This document shows, in pieces, positions 53,585 to 62,846 of a stretch of DNA of 64,000 bases (within the stretch, counting starts at the first letter, position 1; every line of letters starts with the position of its first letter). The stretch comes from Thiobacillus denitrificans (GTDB taxonomy: Bacteria > Pseudomonadota > Gammaproteobacteria > Burkholderiales > Thiobacillaceae): the NCBI GenBank assembly GCA_002403375.1, contig DHHQ01000026.1, positions 118,230 through 182,229 of the forward strand, given 5' to 3'. A program made the translations under genes and the position numbers. Below the pieces are notes generated by a model. That model was not told where the DNA came from. It searched no databases and saw nothing but the letters and a program-made list of their open reading frames with translations.

Positions 53585-54784
53585 TTGTTTGAACGGCACG
53601 CCGGTGGCGAGCGCGCCATCCTGGTGGCGATCGATTTCGGGACGCCGGACTTTGCCGAGGGCGTCGCCGAATTCCGGCTGCTCGCGAGCGGCGCCGGGCT
53701 CGACATCCTGGGCGAAGTGCCGGGCAAACGCAGCCGACCGGACGCCGCGCTGTTCGTCGGCAGCGGCAAGGCCGACGAGATCGCCGCGCTGGTCGCGGCG
53801 ACCGACGCCGAAGTCGTCATCTTCAACCACGAGCTGTCGCCCGCGCAGGAGCGCAACCTCGAGCGCCGCGTGCATTGCCGGGTGATCGACCGCGTCAGCC
53901 TGATCCTCGACATCTTCGCCCGCCGCGCGCAGAGCGCCGAGGGCAAGCTGCAGGTCGAGCTGGCGCAGCTGCAGCACCTGTCGACCCGCCTGGTGCGCGG
54001 CTGGACCCACCTCGAGCGCCAGCGCGGCGGCGTCGGCATGCGCGGTCCCGGCGAGAAGCAGCTGGAAACCGACCGCCGCCTGCTTGGCGTGCGCGTCAAG
54101 GCGCTGCGCGAGCGCCTCGCCAAGCTCGGCAAGCAGCGCCGCACCCAGCGCCGTTCGCGCGCGCGCCAGCAGGTGCTCTCGGTGGCGCTGGTGGGCTACA
54201 CCAACGCCGGCAAGTCCACCTTGTTCAACGCGCTGACGCGCGCCGGCGCCTACGCTGCCGACCAGCTGTTCGCGACGCTCGACACCACCACGCGCAAGAT
54301 CTACCTGCCGCGCCTCGCCGAAGCGTCCGGCGGCGGGCCGGCCAGCGGCGAGGTCGTGCTGTCGGACACCGTCGGCTTCATCACCCGTCTGCCGCACGAC
54401 CTGGTGGCCGCTTTTCGCGCGACCCTGGAGGCGACCGCCGAAGCCGACCTGCTGCTGCACGTGATCGACTCGGCCAGCCCCGGGCGCGAACGCCAGATCG
54501 AGGCGGTCGACAAGGTTTTGCACGAAATCGGCGCCGATGGCGTGCCCCAGCTCAGGGTCTACAACAAGCTCGATTTGACGGGCGTTGCGCCGGGAGTGGG
54601 GCGCGACGAATATGGTAGACTCCAGAGCGTTTACGTATCCGCGCGAACCGGCGCGGGGCTTGAACTTTTGCGCGAGGCGTTGTCGGAACTCCTGCTGGCC
54701 GGCAGCGCCCAGGTTGAAGCCGACCGGGAAGACAGCGGCGCCGCCGACGACACATCCCCCCAAAACACTGTCCACTCTACATAA
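53585..54784 (+). CDS. hflX: GTPase HflX
   Basis: This 399-aa protein starts with TTG (MFERHAGGERAILVAIDFGTPDFAEGVAEF) behind CAGGAG. The N-terminal nucleotide-binding HflX domain contains 'FVGSGKADEIAALV' and 'RGGVGMRGPGEKQLETDRR'. The G domain has GYTNAGKST (about 203-211) and 'LSDTVGFITRLPHDLVAAF'. HflX splits stalled ribosomes. Its stop lies 4 bp before hflK. Confidence 0.96.
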   Translation: MFERHAGGERAILVAIDFGTPDFAEGVAEFRLLASGAGLDILGEVPGKRSRPDAALFVGSGKADEIAALVAATDAEVVIFNHELSPAQERNLERRVHCRVIDRVSLILDIFARRAQSAEGKLQVELAQLQHLSTRLVRGWTHLERQRGGVGMRGPGEKQLETDRRLLGVRVKALRERLAKLGKQRRTQRRSRARQQVLSVALVGYTNAGKSTLFNALTRAGAYAADQLFATLDTTTRKIYLPRLAEASGGGPASGEVVLSDTVGFITRLPHDLVAAFRATLEATAEADLLLHVIDSASPGRERQIEAVDKVLHEIGADGVPQLRVYNKLDLTGVAPGVGRDEYGRLQSVYVSARTGAGLELLREALSELLLAGSAQVEADREDSGAADDTSPQNTVHST

Positions 54785-54788
54785 CGAT

Positions 54789-55985
54789 ATGGCCTGGAAC
54801 GACCCGCAATGGGGCAACAAAGACAATCGCAGGAACAGCGGCCCCCCCGACCTTGACGAGCTCTGGCGGCGCGTCAACCAGCGTCTCAACAGCCTGTTCG
54901 GCGGCAAGGACGGCGGACGCGGAAACGGAAGCGGCGGGGAGGGCGCCACGCCCGGGCTGCCGGGTGGCGGCAACCTCGTCGGCCTGCTGATCGGCGTCCT
55001 GGTGCTGGTGTGGGTCGCCAGCGGCTTCTACATCGTCGACACCGGCCAGCGCGGCGTGGTGCTGCGCTTCGGCAAGTACGTCGAGACCACCGAGCCGGGG
55101 CCGCGCTGGCACCTGCCGTGGCCGATCGAGTCGCGCGAGATCGTCAACGTCGATCAGGTGCGCACCGTCGAAATCGGGTACCGCAACAATGTCAGGAGCA
55201 AGGTGCTCAAAGAGTCGCTGATGCTGACCGACGACGAGAACATCATCGACCTGCAGTTCGCCGTGCAGTACATCCTCAAGGACCCGGTCGAGTTCCTGTT
55301 CGTCAACCGCTCGCCGGAGGATACGGTGCTGCAGGTGGCCGAGACGGCGATGCGCGAGATCGTCGGCAAGAACAAGATGGACTTCGTGCTGTACGAAGGC
55401 CGCGCCGAGATCGCCACCCTCGCCAGGCAGCTGATGCAGGACATCCTCGACCGCTACAACACCGGCATCAGCATCAGCCAGGTCACGCTGCAGAACATCC
55501 AGCCGCCCGAGCAGGTGCAGGCCGCGTTCGACGACGCGGTCAAGGCCGGACAGGACCGCGAGCGCCTGAAGAACGAAGCCGAGGCCTACGCCAACGACGT
55601 GGTGCCGCGTGCCCGCGGTCTGGCGTCGCGCCTGAAGGAGGAGGCCGAGGGCTACAAGCAGTCGGTGACCGCCAATGCCGAGGGTGAAGCGAGCCGCTTC
55701 TCGCAGATTCTTGCCGAATACCAGAAAGCCCCCCAGGTGACGCGCCAGCGCATCTATCTCGATACCATGCAGACCGTGATGAACAACACCAGCAAGGTGC
55801 TTGTGGACCAGAAGGGCGGCAACAGCCTGCTGTACCTGCCGCTCGACAAGTTGCAGCAGATCGTCAGCCAGCCCTACGGCAGCGCCCCCGAGATGCTGTC
55901 GCAGGCCCCGGCCACGACGACGGTGCCGGGCGATACGCGCTCGCGTGACGCGTTGCGGGGCCGCGAGCGGGAGGACCGGCCATGA
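54789..55985 (+). CDS. hflK: HflK, FtsH-modulating SPFH protein
   Basis: This 398-aa protein has a Gly/Asn-rich cytoplasmic start (MAWNDPQWGNKDNRRNSGPP), one membrane helix near 62-82 and an SPFH/band-7 domain ('GQRGVVLRFGKYVETTEPGPRWHLPWPIE'). An Ala/Glu-rich coiled coil follows ('AEAYANDVVPRARGLASRLKEEAEGYK'). It forms a large membrane cage around FtsH with HflC. The stop overlaps the hflC ATG. Confidence 0.96.
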   Translation: MAWNDPQWGNKDNRRNSGPPDLDELWRRVNQRLNSLFGGKDGGRGNGSGGEGATPGLPGGGNLVGLLIGVLVLVWVASGFYIVDTGQRGVVLRFGKYVETTEPGPRWHLPWPIESREIVNVDQVRTVEIGYRNNVRSKVLKESLMLTDDENIIDLQFAVQYILKDPVEFLFVNRSPEDTVLQVAETAMREIVGKNKMDFVLYEGRAEIATLARQLMQDILDRYNTGISISQVTLQNIQPPEQVQAAFDDAVKAGQDRERLKNEAEAYANDVVPRARGLASRLKEEAEGYKQSVTANAEGEASRFSQILAEYQKAPQVTRQRIYLDTMQTVMNNTSKVLVDQKGGNSLLYLPLDKLQQIVSQPYGSAPEMLSQAPATTTVPGDTRSRDALRGREREDRP

Positions 55986-56863
55986 GCAAGCATCTCGGTT
56001 CCCTGCTGGTCGCGCTGGTCGTGGTGCTGGTGGTGCTCTCGGGCAGCATCTACACGGTCGACCAGCGGCAGAACGCCATGGTGTTCCAGCTCGGCGAAGT
56101 GGTGTCGGTGAAGAAGACGCCCGGCCTCTACTTCAAGCTGCCGCTGGTGCAGAACGTGCGCTATTTCGACACCCGCATCCTGACGCTGGATGCGGCCGAT
56201 CCCGAGCGCTTCATCACCTCGGAGAAGAAGAACGTCCTGGTGGATTCCTTCATCAAGTGGCGCGTCGTCGACGTCCGGCAGTTCTACGTGTCGGTCGGCG
56301 GCGACGAGACGCGTGCTGCGATCCGCCTCAACCAGACCGTCAATGACGGCCTGCGCGCCGAGTTCGGCAAGCGCACCATCAACGACGTGGTGTCGGGCAA
56401 GCGTGACGACGTCATGCGGACGATCCAGGCCAAGGCGGACCAGGACGCGCGCAAGATCGGCGTGCAGGTGGTCGACGTGCGCATCAAGCGGGTCGACCTG
56501 CCGGAAAGCGTGTCGGAGAACGTCTATCGGCGCATGGAAGCCGAGCGCAAGCAGGTCGCCAACGAGTTGCGTTCGACCGGCGCCGCCGAGGCCGAGAAGA
56601 TCAAGGCCGACGCCGACAAGCAGAAGGACGTGATCGTCGCCGAAGCCTACCGCGACGCCCAGCGCGTCAAGGGCGAGGGCGACGCCACGGCGTCGGCGGT
56701 GTACGCTTCCGCCTACGGCAAGAGCCCCGAGTTCTACGCGTTCTACCGCTCGATGCAGGCCTACCGCGAGAGCTTCAAGAGCAAGAGCGACGTGATGGTG
56801 CTCGACCCCAGTGCGGACTTCTTCAAGTACATGAAGAATCCGCGTGCCGCCGGCGGTCAATGA
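55982..56863 (+). CDS. hflC: HflC, FtsH-modulating SPFH protein
   Basis: This 293-aa protein starts MSKHLGSLLVALVVVLVVLSGSIYTVDQRQNAMVFQLGEVV: signal anchor, then SPFH domain. A coiled coil lies near 190-240 ('EAEKIKADADKQKDVIVAEAYRDAQ') and the end is 'SADFFKYMKNPR'. It is the partner of HflK; the stop overlaps the DUF2065 start (ATGA). Confidence 0.96.
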   Translation: MSKHLGSLLVALVVVLVVLSGSIYTVDQRQNAMVFQLGEVVSVKKTPGLYFKLPLVQNVRYFDTRILTLDAADPERFITSEKKNVLVDSFIKWRVVDVRQFYVSVGGDETRAAIRLNQTVNDGLRAEFGKRTINDVVSGKRDDVMRTIQAKADQDARKIGVQVVDVRIKRVDLPESVSENVYRRMEAERKQVANELRSTGAAEAEKIKADADKQKDVIVAEAYRDAQRVKGEGDATASAVYASAYGKSPEFYAFYRSMQAYRESFKSKSDVMVLDPSADFFKYMKNPRAAGGQ

Positions 56864-57048
56864 CCGGATCCGACTGGCTGGCGGCGTTTGGCCTGTTGCT
56901 GGTGATCGAGGGGATGCTGCCGTTCGCCGCGCCGGCCGTGTGGCGCGACGGCTTTCGGCGGATCCTCGAGCTCAACGACGGCCAATTGCGTTTTATCGGC
57001 GCTGCCTCGATAGTAGGCGGCGTTTTTTTGTTGATGATGCTGAACTGA
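56860..57048 (+). CDS. DUF2065 small membrane protein
   Basis: This 62-aa protein (MTGSDWLAAFGLLLVIEGMLPFAAPAVWRDGFRRILELND) has two hydrophobic helices around 'PAVWRDGFRRILELNDGQLRFIGA', the DUF2065 signature. It is routinely found between hflC and hisZ/purA. Function is unknown; it may associate with HflKC. It is coupled to hflC by an ATGA overlap, with 1 bp to hisZ. Confidence 0.88.
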   Translation: MTGSDWLAAFGLLLVIEGMLPFAAPAVWRDGFRRILELNDGQLRFIGAASIVGGVFLLMMLN

Positions 57049-57049
57049 A

Positions 57050-58015
57050 ATGACTGCCTGGTTGCTTCCCGAAAACGTCGAGGATGTGCTGCCGCCGCAG
57101 GCCTGGCGCATGGAGGACATGCGGCGTGCGCTGCTCGACCTGTTCCGCAGCCGCGGCTACCAGCTGGTGATCCCGCCGCTGATGGAGTACGTCGAGTCGC
57201 TGCTGACCGGGGTGGGGGCCGACCTCGATCTCAAGACCTTCAAGCTGGTCGACCAGCTGTCCGGCCGGCTGATGGGCGTGCGCGCCGACATCACGCCGCA
57301 GGTGGCGCGCATCGACGCGCACCTGCTCGCGGCCAATGCCGTCAACCGCCTGTGCTACGCCGGCAGCGTGCTGCACACGCAGTCCGACGGCTTCCATCGC
57401 TCGCGCGAGCCGATCCAGGTCGGCGCCGAACTCTATGGCGAAGCCGGCGCCGAGGCGGACCTCGAGATCCTCACGCTGATGCTGCAGGGGCTGGCCGCGT
57501 GCGGGGTGAAGACCGTGCAGCTCGACATCGGCCACGTCGGCGTCTACCGCGCACTGGCGCAGGAAGCTGGACTTTCCGGCGAGCTCGAGCATCAGCTGTT
57601 CGGCGCCCTGCAGGCGAAGGACAGCAGTGCCGTGGCGGTGCTGACCGCCGGCCTGTCGGCCGCGCTGTGCGACGCCTTCGCCGCGCTGCCGCAGCTCTAT
57701 GGCGACCGCAGCGTGCTCGCCGAGGCGCGGGCGCGTCTGCCGCAGCTGCCGGCGGTCCAGGCGGCGCTCGACACGCTGGAGGCGCTCGACCGCGGGCTCG
57801 CCGGCGTCGAACCCGCCTACGACCTGGCCGAGCTGCGCGGCTACGGCTACCACAGCGGGGTCGTGTTCGCCGCCTACACCGGCGGACGCAGCCATGCGAT
57901 CGCGCAGGGCGGACGCTACGACGAGGTCGGGCGTGTGTTCGGCCGGGCGCGTCCCGCCACCGGCTTCAGTCTGGATTTACGCGAGCTGGCGGTCGCCGGC
58001 TCGGCTACGCAATAA
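57050..58015 (+). CDS. hisZ: HisZ, ATP phosphoribosyltransferase regulatory subunit (short)
   Basis: This 321-aa HisRS-like protein starts MTAWLLPENVEDVLPPQAWRMEDMRRALLDLFRSRGYQLV. It lacks the HisRS anticodon domain and carries 'GVRADITPQVARIDAHLL' and 'HSGVVFAAYTGGRSHAIAQGGRYDEVG'. It should activate HisG(S) in histidine synthesis. Most betaproteobacterial HisZ continue about 60 residues beyond 'ARPATGFSLDLRELA'; here the frame stops 7 residues later, just before purA. No hisG is in the window. Confidence 0.9.
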   Translation: MTAWLLPENVEDVLPPQAWRMEDMRRALLDLFRSRGYQLVIPPLMEYVESLLTGVGADLDLKTFKLVDQLSGRLMGVRADITPQVARIDAHLLAANAVNRLCYAGSVLHTQSDGFHRSREPIQVGAELYGEAGAEADLEILTLMLQGLAACGVKTVQLDIGHVGVYRALAQEAGLSGELEHQLFGALQAKDSSAVAVLTAGLSAALCDAFAALPQLYGDRSVLAEARARLPQLPAVQAALDTLEALDRGLAGVEPAYDLAELRGYGYHSGVVFAAYTGGRSHAIAQGGRYDEVGRVFGRARPATGFSLDLRELAVAGSATQ

Positions 58016-58028
58016 GGGAGGTTCCACC

Positions 58029-59327
58029 ATGGCAGCAAAAAACGTCGTCGTCATCGGCACCCAGTGGGGCGATGAAGGCAAGGGCAAGATCGTCGACTGG
58101 CTGACCGACCGCGCGCAGGGCGTGGTGCGCTTCCAGGGCGGCCACAACGCCGGCCACACGCTGGTGGTGGGCGGCAAGAAGACGGTGCTGCACCTGATTC
58201 CGTCCGGCATCCTGCGCGACAACGTCACCTGCTACATCGGCAACGGCGTGGTGCTGTCGCCGACCGCGCTGCTCGAGGAAATGGACATGCTGCTGGCCGC
58301 CGGCGTCGACGTTGCCAGCCGGCTCAAGCTCAGCGAGGCCTGCCCGCTGATCATGCCCCACCACGTGGCGCTCGACCAGGCGCGCGAGATCGCCAAGGGC
58401 GCCGGCAAGATCGGCACCACCGGCCGCGGCATCGGCCCTGCCTACGAGGACAAGGTCGCGCGCCGCGCGCTGCGCCTGCAGGACCTGTTCCACCGCGAGC
58501 GCTTCGCCGCCAAGCTGGGCGAGGTGCTCGATCATCACAACTTCATGCTGAAGAACTACTACAAGGCCGAGGTGGTGAGCTTCAACCAGACGCTCGACAG
58601 CATGATGGCCATGGCCGAGCGCCTGAAGCCGATGGTGGCCGACGTGCCGCGCAGCCTCTATGAAGCCAACAAGGCCGGCGAGAACCTCCTCTTCGAAGGC
58701 GCGCAGGGCACGCTGCTCGACATCGACCACGGCACCTACCCGTTCGTGACCTCGTCGAACTGCACTGCCGGCGGCGCCTCCACCGGCGCCGGCGTCGGCC
58801 CGAACACGCTGCACTACGTGCTCGGCATCACCAAGGCCTACACCACGCGCGTCGGCTCCGGACCGTTCCCCACCGAGCTGTTCGACGACACCGGCAAGTA
58901 CCTGGGGGAGAAGGGTCACGAGTTCGGCGCCACCACCGGCCGCCAGCGCCGCTGCGGCTGGTTCGACGCCGCCGCGCTCAAGCGCTCGATCCAGATCAAC
59001 GGCGTGTCCGGCCTGTGCGTCACCAAGCTCGACGTGCTCGATGGCCTCGAGACGGTGCGCGTGTGCGTCGGCTACAAGATCGACGGCGAGCGTTGCGACA
59101 TCCTGCCGGTGGGCGCCGAGTCGATCGCCGAGGTCGAGCCGATCTACGAGGAACTGCCGGGCTGGAGCGACACCACCGTCGGCGTGCAGGAGTTCGACAA
59201 GCTGCCGCAGAAGGCGCAGACCTATCTCAAGCGGATGGAAGAGCTGTGCGAAGTTCCGGTGGACGTGGTGTCGACCGGCCCCGACCGGGTGGAGACGATC
59301 GTGCGTCGTCACCCCTACGAGGCGTGA
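58029..59327 (+). CDS. purA: adenylosuccinate synthetase
   Basis: This 432-aa protein starts MAAKNVVVIGTQWGDEGKGKIVDWLTD, the P-loop and catalytic Asp of PurA. 'GGHNAGHT', 'GTTGRGIGPAYEDK' and 'VTSSNCTAGGASTGAGVGP' are present. It makes adenylosuccinate from IMP. A GGGAGG ribosome site precedes the ATG. It ends the hfq-purA series before a terminator. Confidence 0.98.
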   Translation: MAAKNVVVIGTQWGDEGKGKIVDWLTDRAQGVVRFQGGHNAGHTLVVGGKKTVLHLIPSGILRDNVTCYIGNGVVLSPTALLEEMDMLLAAGVDVASRLKLSEACPLIMPHHVALDQAREIAKGAGKIGTTGRGIGPAYEDKVARRALRLQDLFHRERFAAKLGEVLDHHNFMLKNYYKAEVVSFNQTLDSMMAMAERLKPMVADVPRSLYEANKAGENLLFEGAQGTLLDIDHGTYPFVTSSNCTAGGASTGAGVGPNTLHYVLGITKAYTTRVGSGPFPTELFDDTGKYLGEKGHEFGATTGRQRRCGWFDAAALKRSIQINGVSGLCVTKLDVLDGLETVRVCVGYKIDGERCDILPVGAESIAEVEPIYEELPGWSDTTVGVQEFDKLPQKAQTYLKRMEELCEVPVDVVSTGPDRVETIVRRHPYEA

Positions 59328-59348
59328 TGTATAAAATCAAGGCAGAAA

Positions 59349-59383
59349 ATGCAAAAAGCCGACACGAGGTCGGCTTTTTGCAT
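59349..59383. terminator. bidirectional intrinsic terminator after purA and tRNA-Leu
   Basis: A 15-bp stem (ATGCAAAAAGCCGAC with GTCGGCTTTTTGCAT, loop ACGAG) has T tracts on both strands. It serves purA on the plus strand and the tRNA on the minus strand. Confidence 0.9.
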
Positions 59384-59406
59384 CAAGCTAATTTCTTAGC
59401 TGCGTT

Positions 59407-59493
59407 TGGTGCCCAGAAGAGGACTCGAACCTCCACAGTGTTGCCACCGCTAGGACCTGAACCTAGTGCGTCTACCAATTCCGCCATCTGGGC
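59407..59493 (-). tRNA. tRNA-Leu (CAG)
   Basis: This 87-nt class II tRNA reads GCCCAGATGGCGGAATTGGT at its 5' end and ends with an encoded CCA. The acceptor stem GCCCAGA pairs with TCTGGGC. The anticodon arm is CTAGG-TTCAGGT-CCTAG with anticodon CAG (59457-59459). A long variable arm and the T-loop GTTCGAGTCC are present. It lies alone on the minus strand, divergent from rnr. Confidence 0.97.
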
Positions 59494-59540
59494 TGTGAAG
59501 ACGCGCATATTAGAGAGCCCCGAATAAATTGTCAACGAAG

Positions 59541-61808
59541 ATGTCTTCAAAAAAATCGCGCAGTCGCGCAAGCAAGCACCAGATTCCCGAGATCCGCCTC
59601 GCCGATCCGTTCTACGAACGTGAGGTGGAGCGTTACGAATCGCCGCTACCGAGCCGCGAATACATCCTGCAGCTGCTGACCGAGGCGGGCTGCCCGGTCG
59701 ACGCCGAGGCCTTCGCCGAGCAGTTGCACATCACCGACGACGAGCGCGACCTGTTCCAGCGCCGCCTCGGCGCAATGCAGCGCGACGGCCAGCTGATGCT
59801 CAACCGCAAGCGCCAGCTGTGCTTGCCGGACAAGCTCGACCTCATCAAGGGGCGCGTCGAAGGGCATCCGGACGGCTTCGGCTTCGTGGTGCCGGAGGAG
59901 GGCGGCGACGACCTGTATCTCTCGCCCAAGGAAATGCACCGGGTGCTGCACGGCGACCGGGTGCTGGTGCGGGTCGCCGGCTTCGACCGGCGCGGGCGGC
60001 GCGAGGCGAAGATCGTCGAGGTGCTCGATCACGTCAACAAGTTCGTCGTCGGCCGCTACTACCTCGAAGGCGGCGTCGGCTTCCTGATCGCGGAGAACCG
60101 CCGCATCAACCAGGACATCCTGGTCCCGGCCGAGCACGCCGGCCCGGCGAGATCCGGCCAGGTGGTCACGGTCGAAATCCTTACCCAGCCCGGCGCGCAC
60201 AACGAGGCGGTGGGGCGCGTCACCGAGGTGCTCGGCAGCTTCACCGGTCCCGGCATGGAGATCGAGATCGCGCTGCGCAAACACGACCTGCCGTACGTCT
60301 TCCCGCCCGAGGTCGAGAAGCAGGCGGAGAAACTGCCGAAGAAGGTGCTGAAGAAGGATCTCGACGGGCGCGAGGACATCCGCCACCTGCCGCTCGTCAC
60401 CATCGACGGCGAGACCGCACGCGACTTCGACGACGCCGTCTACTGCGAGCCGCTCGGCCGCAGCGGCTACCGGCTGGTGGTGGCGATCGCCGATGTCAGC
60501 CATTACGTGCAGCCCAATGATGCGCTCGACAAGGAGGGCTTCACCCGCGGCAACTCGGTGTACTTCCCGCGCCGCGTCATCCCCATGCTGCCGGAGGCGC
60601 TGTCGAACGGCCTGTGTTCGCTCAACCCCGAGGTCGACCGCCTGTCGATGGTATGCGACATGCGCATCACCAGCACCGGCAGCATCAAGGAATACCGCTT
60701 CTATCCGGCGGTGATCCATTCGCACGCCCGCCTCACCTACAACCAGGTGTGGAGCTGGCTGTCGGGAGAGGCCAAGCCGGAGAAGCAGCACGCCGCGCTG
60801 ATGCCGCATCTCGAGGCGCTCGACAAGCTGTTCCGCGTGCTGCTCAAGGCGCGCGCCAAGCGCGGCGCGATCGATTTCGGCTCGACCGAGACGCAGATCA
60901 TTTTCGACGACCAGGGCAAGATCAAGGAGATCGTGCCGGTGATCCGCAACGACGCCCACCGCATCATCGAGGAATGCATGCTGGCGGCGAACGTCTGCGC
61001 GTCGGATTTCCTGCACGAGAACAAGCAGCCGGCGCTGTTCCGCATCCACGAGGGGCCGACCACCGAGAAGCTCGCCGCGCTGCGCGGCTTCCTTGCCGAA
61101 TTCGGCCTCGACCTCGGCGGCGGCGACAAGCCGCACGCCAAGGACTACGCCGCGCTGCTGGAGAAGATCAAGGACCGCCCTGACCACGGCCTCTTGCAGA
61201 CCGTGATGCTGCGCTCGCTCAAGCAGGCGATCTACAGCCCGGACAACAAGGGGCACTTCGGCCTGGCGTACGAGGCCTACACCCACTTCACCTCGCCGAT
61301 CCGCCGCTACCCCGACCTCATGGTGCACCGCGGCATCAAGGCGGTCCTGCAGGGCGAGAGGCTGCCCGCCAAGGGGCTCGCGGAAATCGGCCTGCATTGC
61401 TCGATGACCGAACGCCGCGCCGACGACGCGACCCGCGACGTCGATGCCTGGCTGAAGACCTACTTCATGCAGGACCGCATCGGCGAGGAATACAACGGCA
61501 CGGTGAGCGCGGTGACCAGCTTCGGGATGTTCGTCTCGGTCGACGACATCTTCATCGAAGGCCTGGTGCACGTGTCCGAACTCGGCCAGGACTACTTCCA
61601 CTACGACCAGGCCAAGCACATGATGCTCGGCGAGCGCACCGGCAAGCGCTATCGCCTCGGCGACCGCGTGCGCATCAAGGTGATGCGCGCCGACATCGAG
61701 ACCAGCAAGATCGACTTCAGCCTGGTCGAGGTGGTCGAGACGGCGGAAGAGATCGCCGCGCCGAAGAAGAAGGCCGGCAGGTCGCGGAGCGGCAGCAAGC
61801 AGAAATGA
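59541..61808 (+). CDS. rnr: ribonuclease R
   Basis: This 755-aa protein has a basic N-terminus and winged-helix, then cold-shock domains ('GRVEGHPDGFGFVVPEEGGDDLYL'). The RNB catalytic domain carries 'TIDGETARDFDDAVY' (about 285-299). A C-terminal S1 domain starts near residue 650 ('GTVSAVTSFGMFVSVDD'), with a Lys-rich tail. It is a 3'-5' exoribonuclease able to unwind structured RNA. ATG is used rather than a TTG four codons upstream. It is coupled to rlmB. Confidence 0.97.
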   Translation: MSSKKSRSRASKHQIPEIRLADPFYEREVERYESPLPSREYILQLLTEAGCPVDAEAFAEQLHITDDERDLFQRRLGAMQRDGQLMLNRKRQLCLPDKLDLIKGRVEGHPDGFGFVVPEEGGDDLYLSPKEMHRVLHGDRVLVRVAGFDRRGRREAKIVEVLDHVNKFVVGRYYLEGGVGFLIAENRRINQDILVPAEHAGPARSGQVVTVEILTQPGAHNEAVGRVTEVLGSFTGPGMEIEIALRKHDLPYVFPPEVEKQAEKLPKKVLKKDLDGREDIRHLPLVTIDGETARDFDDAVYCEPLGRSGYRLVVAIADVSHYVQPNDALDKEGFTRGNSVYFPRRVIPMLPEALSNGLCSLNPEVDRLSMVCDMRITSTGSIKEYRFYPAVIHSHARLTYNQVWSWLSGEAKPEKQHAALMPHLEALDKLFRVLLKARAKRGAIDFGSTETQIIFDDQGKIKEIVPVIRNDAHRIIEECMLAANVCASDFLHENKQPALFRIHEGPTTEKLAALRGFLAEFGLDLGGGDKPHAKDYAALLEKIKDRPDHGLLQTVMLRSLKQAIYSPDNKGHFGLAYEAYTHFTSPIRRYPDLMVHRGIKAVLQGERLPAKGLAEIGLHCSMTERRADDATRDVDAWLKTYFMQDRIGEEYNGTVSAVTSFGMFVSVDDIFIEGLVHVSELGQDYFHYDQAKHMMLGERTGKRYRLGDRVRIKVMRADIETSKIDFSLVEVVETAEEIAAPKKKAGRSRSGSKQK

Positions 61809-62560
61809 GCGAGAAGGCTGCGGAAAAACTCATCTACGGCTTCCACGCCGTGCTGGCGCGGCTGCGCCACGACCCGGCCGGGGTGCTCGAGATCTACCTC
61901 GACCTCACGCGGCGCGACGCGCGGGCGCGCGACCTGGTGCACCAGGCGAAGGACAACGGCGTCAGGCTGGCGCAGGTCGAAGCGGATCGACTCGCCCGCC
62001 TGGTCGGCAAGGCCGCCAAGCACCAGGGCGTGGTCGCCCGCGTCAAGCCGGTCGCGCTCAGCCATTCGCTCGACGAGATCCTCGACAACGCCGAGGGGCC
62101 GCCGCTCCTGGTCATCCTCGACGGCGTCACCGACCCGCACAACCTCGGCGCGATTCTGCGCTCGGCCGACGCCTTCGGCGCCCACGCCGTCGTGGCGCCG
62201 AAAGACAACGCGGTCGGCATCAACGCCACCGTGGAGAAGGTCGCCTCGGGCGCCGCCGAGACCGTGCCCTACATCATGGTCACCAACCTCGCGCGCACCA
62301 TCGAGGACATCAAGGAACGCAACATCTGGGTCATCGCCGCCGACATGGACGGCGAGCAGCCGCTGTCCGGCATCGATTGCAAGACCGGCATCGCCTGGGT
62401 GCTGGGGGCGGAGGGCGCGGGCATCCGCCGCCTGGTCAAGCAGAGCTGCGACCAGGTCGCGCGCATCCCGATCGGCGGCACGGTGGAAAGCCTCAACGTC
62501 TCGGTGTCGGCGGCGCTGTGCCTGTACGAGACGGTGCGGCAGCGGGGGCGCGTGACTTGA
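61805..62560 (+). CDS. rlmB: 23S rRNA 2'-O-methyltransferase RlmB
   Basis: This 251-aa SpoU-family protein starts MSEKAAEKLIYGFHAVLARLRHDPAGVLEIYLD. It has the L30-like N-domain, then the knot motifs 'LDGVTDPHNLGAILRSADAFGAHAVV', 'VLGAEGAGIRRLV' and 'IPIGGTVESLNVSVSAALCLYE'. It methylates G2251. The start overlaps the rnr stop (ATGA), the standard rnr-rlmB pair. Confidence 0.97.
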   Translation: MSEKAAEKLIYGFHAVLARLRHDPAGVLEIYLDLTRRDARARDLVHQAKDNGVRLAQVEADRLARLVGKAAKHQGVVARVKPVALSHSLDEILDNAEGPPLLVILDGVTDPHNLGAILRSADAFGAHAVVAPKDNAVGINATVEKVASGAAETVPYIMVTNLARTIEDIKERNIWVIAADMDGEQPLSGIDCKTGIAWVLGAEGAGIRRLVKQSCDQVARIPIGGTVESLNVSVSAALCLYETVRQRGRVT

Positions 62561-62636
62561 CCGATGCCCCCGGCATGTCAATCGACCGAAGTTGTCCGCA
62601 AGCCTAGAATAGGTGCATCGCCCGAAGGAGACAGCC

Positions 62637-62846
62637 ATGCTGCAGACGATCGAAGTTGAAATTGACGCGTCGGGACACATCCATCCTCTGGAACCCGTGC
62701 AGACGATTCCTGCTGGACGCGCATTGCTTACGCTCCTGAGGCCGCCTGTTGACGAAGCGCTGCAACTGGCAGAAGCCGCACTCGCGGAGGACTGGCTGAA
62801 ACCCGAGGAAGAGGAAGCATGGGCGCATTTGCAGCCGGCCAAGTAG
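62637..62846 (+). CDS. putative antitoxin of a MazF/PemK-like pair
   Basis: This 69-aa acidic protein starts MLQTIEVEIDASGHIHPLEPVQTIPAGRALLTLL, an N-terminal beta-rich DNA-binding-like segment. An acidic C-terminal helix follows ('LQLAEAALAEDWLKPEEEEAW') of the kind that blocks a toxin. AAGGAG lies 6 nt before the ATG. It overlaps the toxin gene by 28 bp. The antitoxin call rests on size, charge and this overlap. Confidence 0.75.
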   Translation: MLQTIEVEIDASGHIHPLEPVQTIPAGRALLTLLRPPVDEALQLAEAALAEDWLKPEEEEAWAHLQPAK

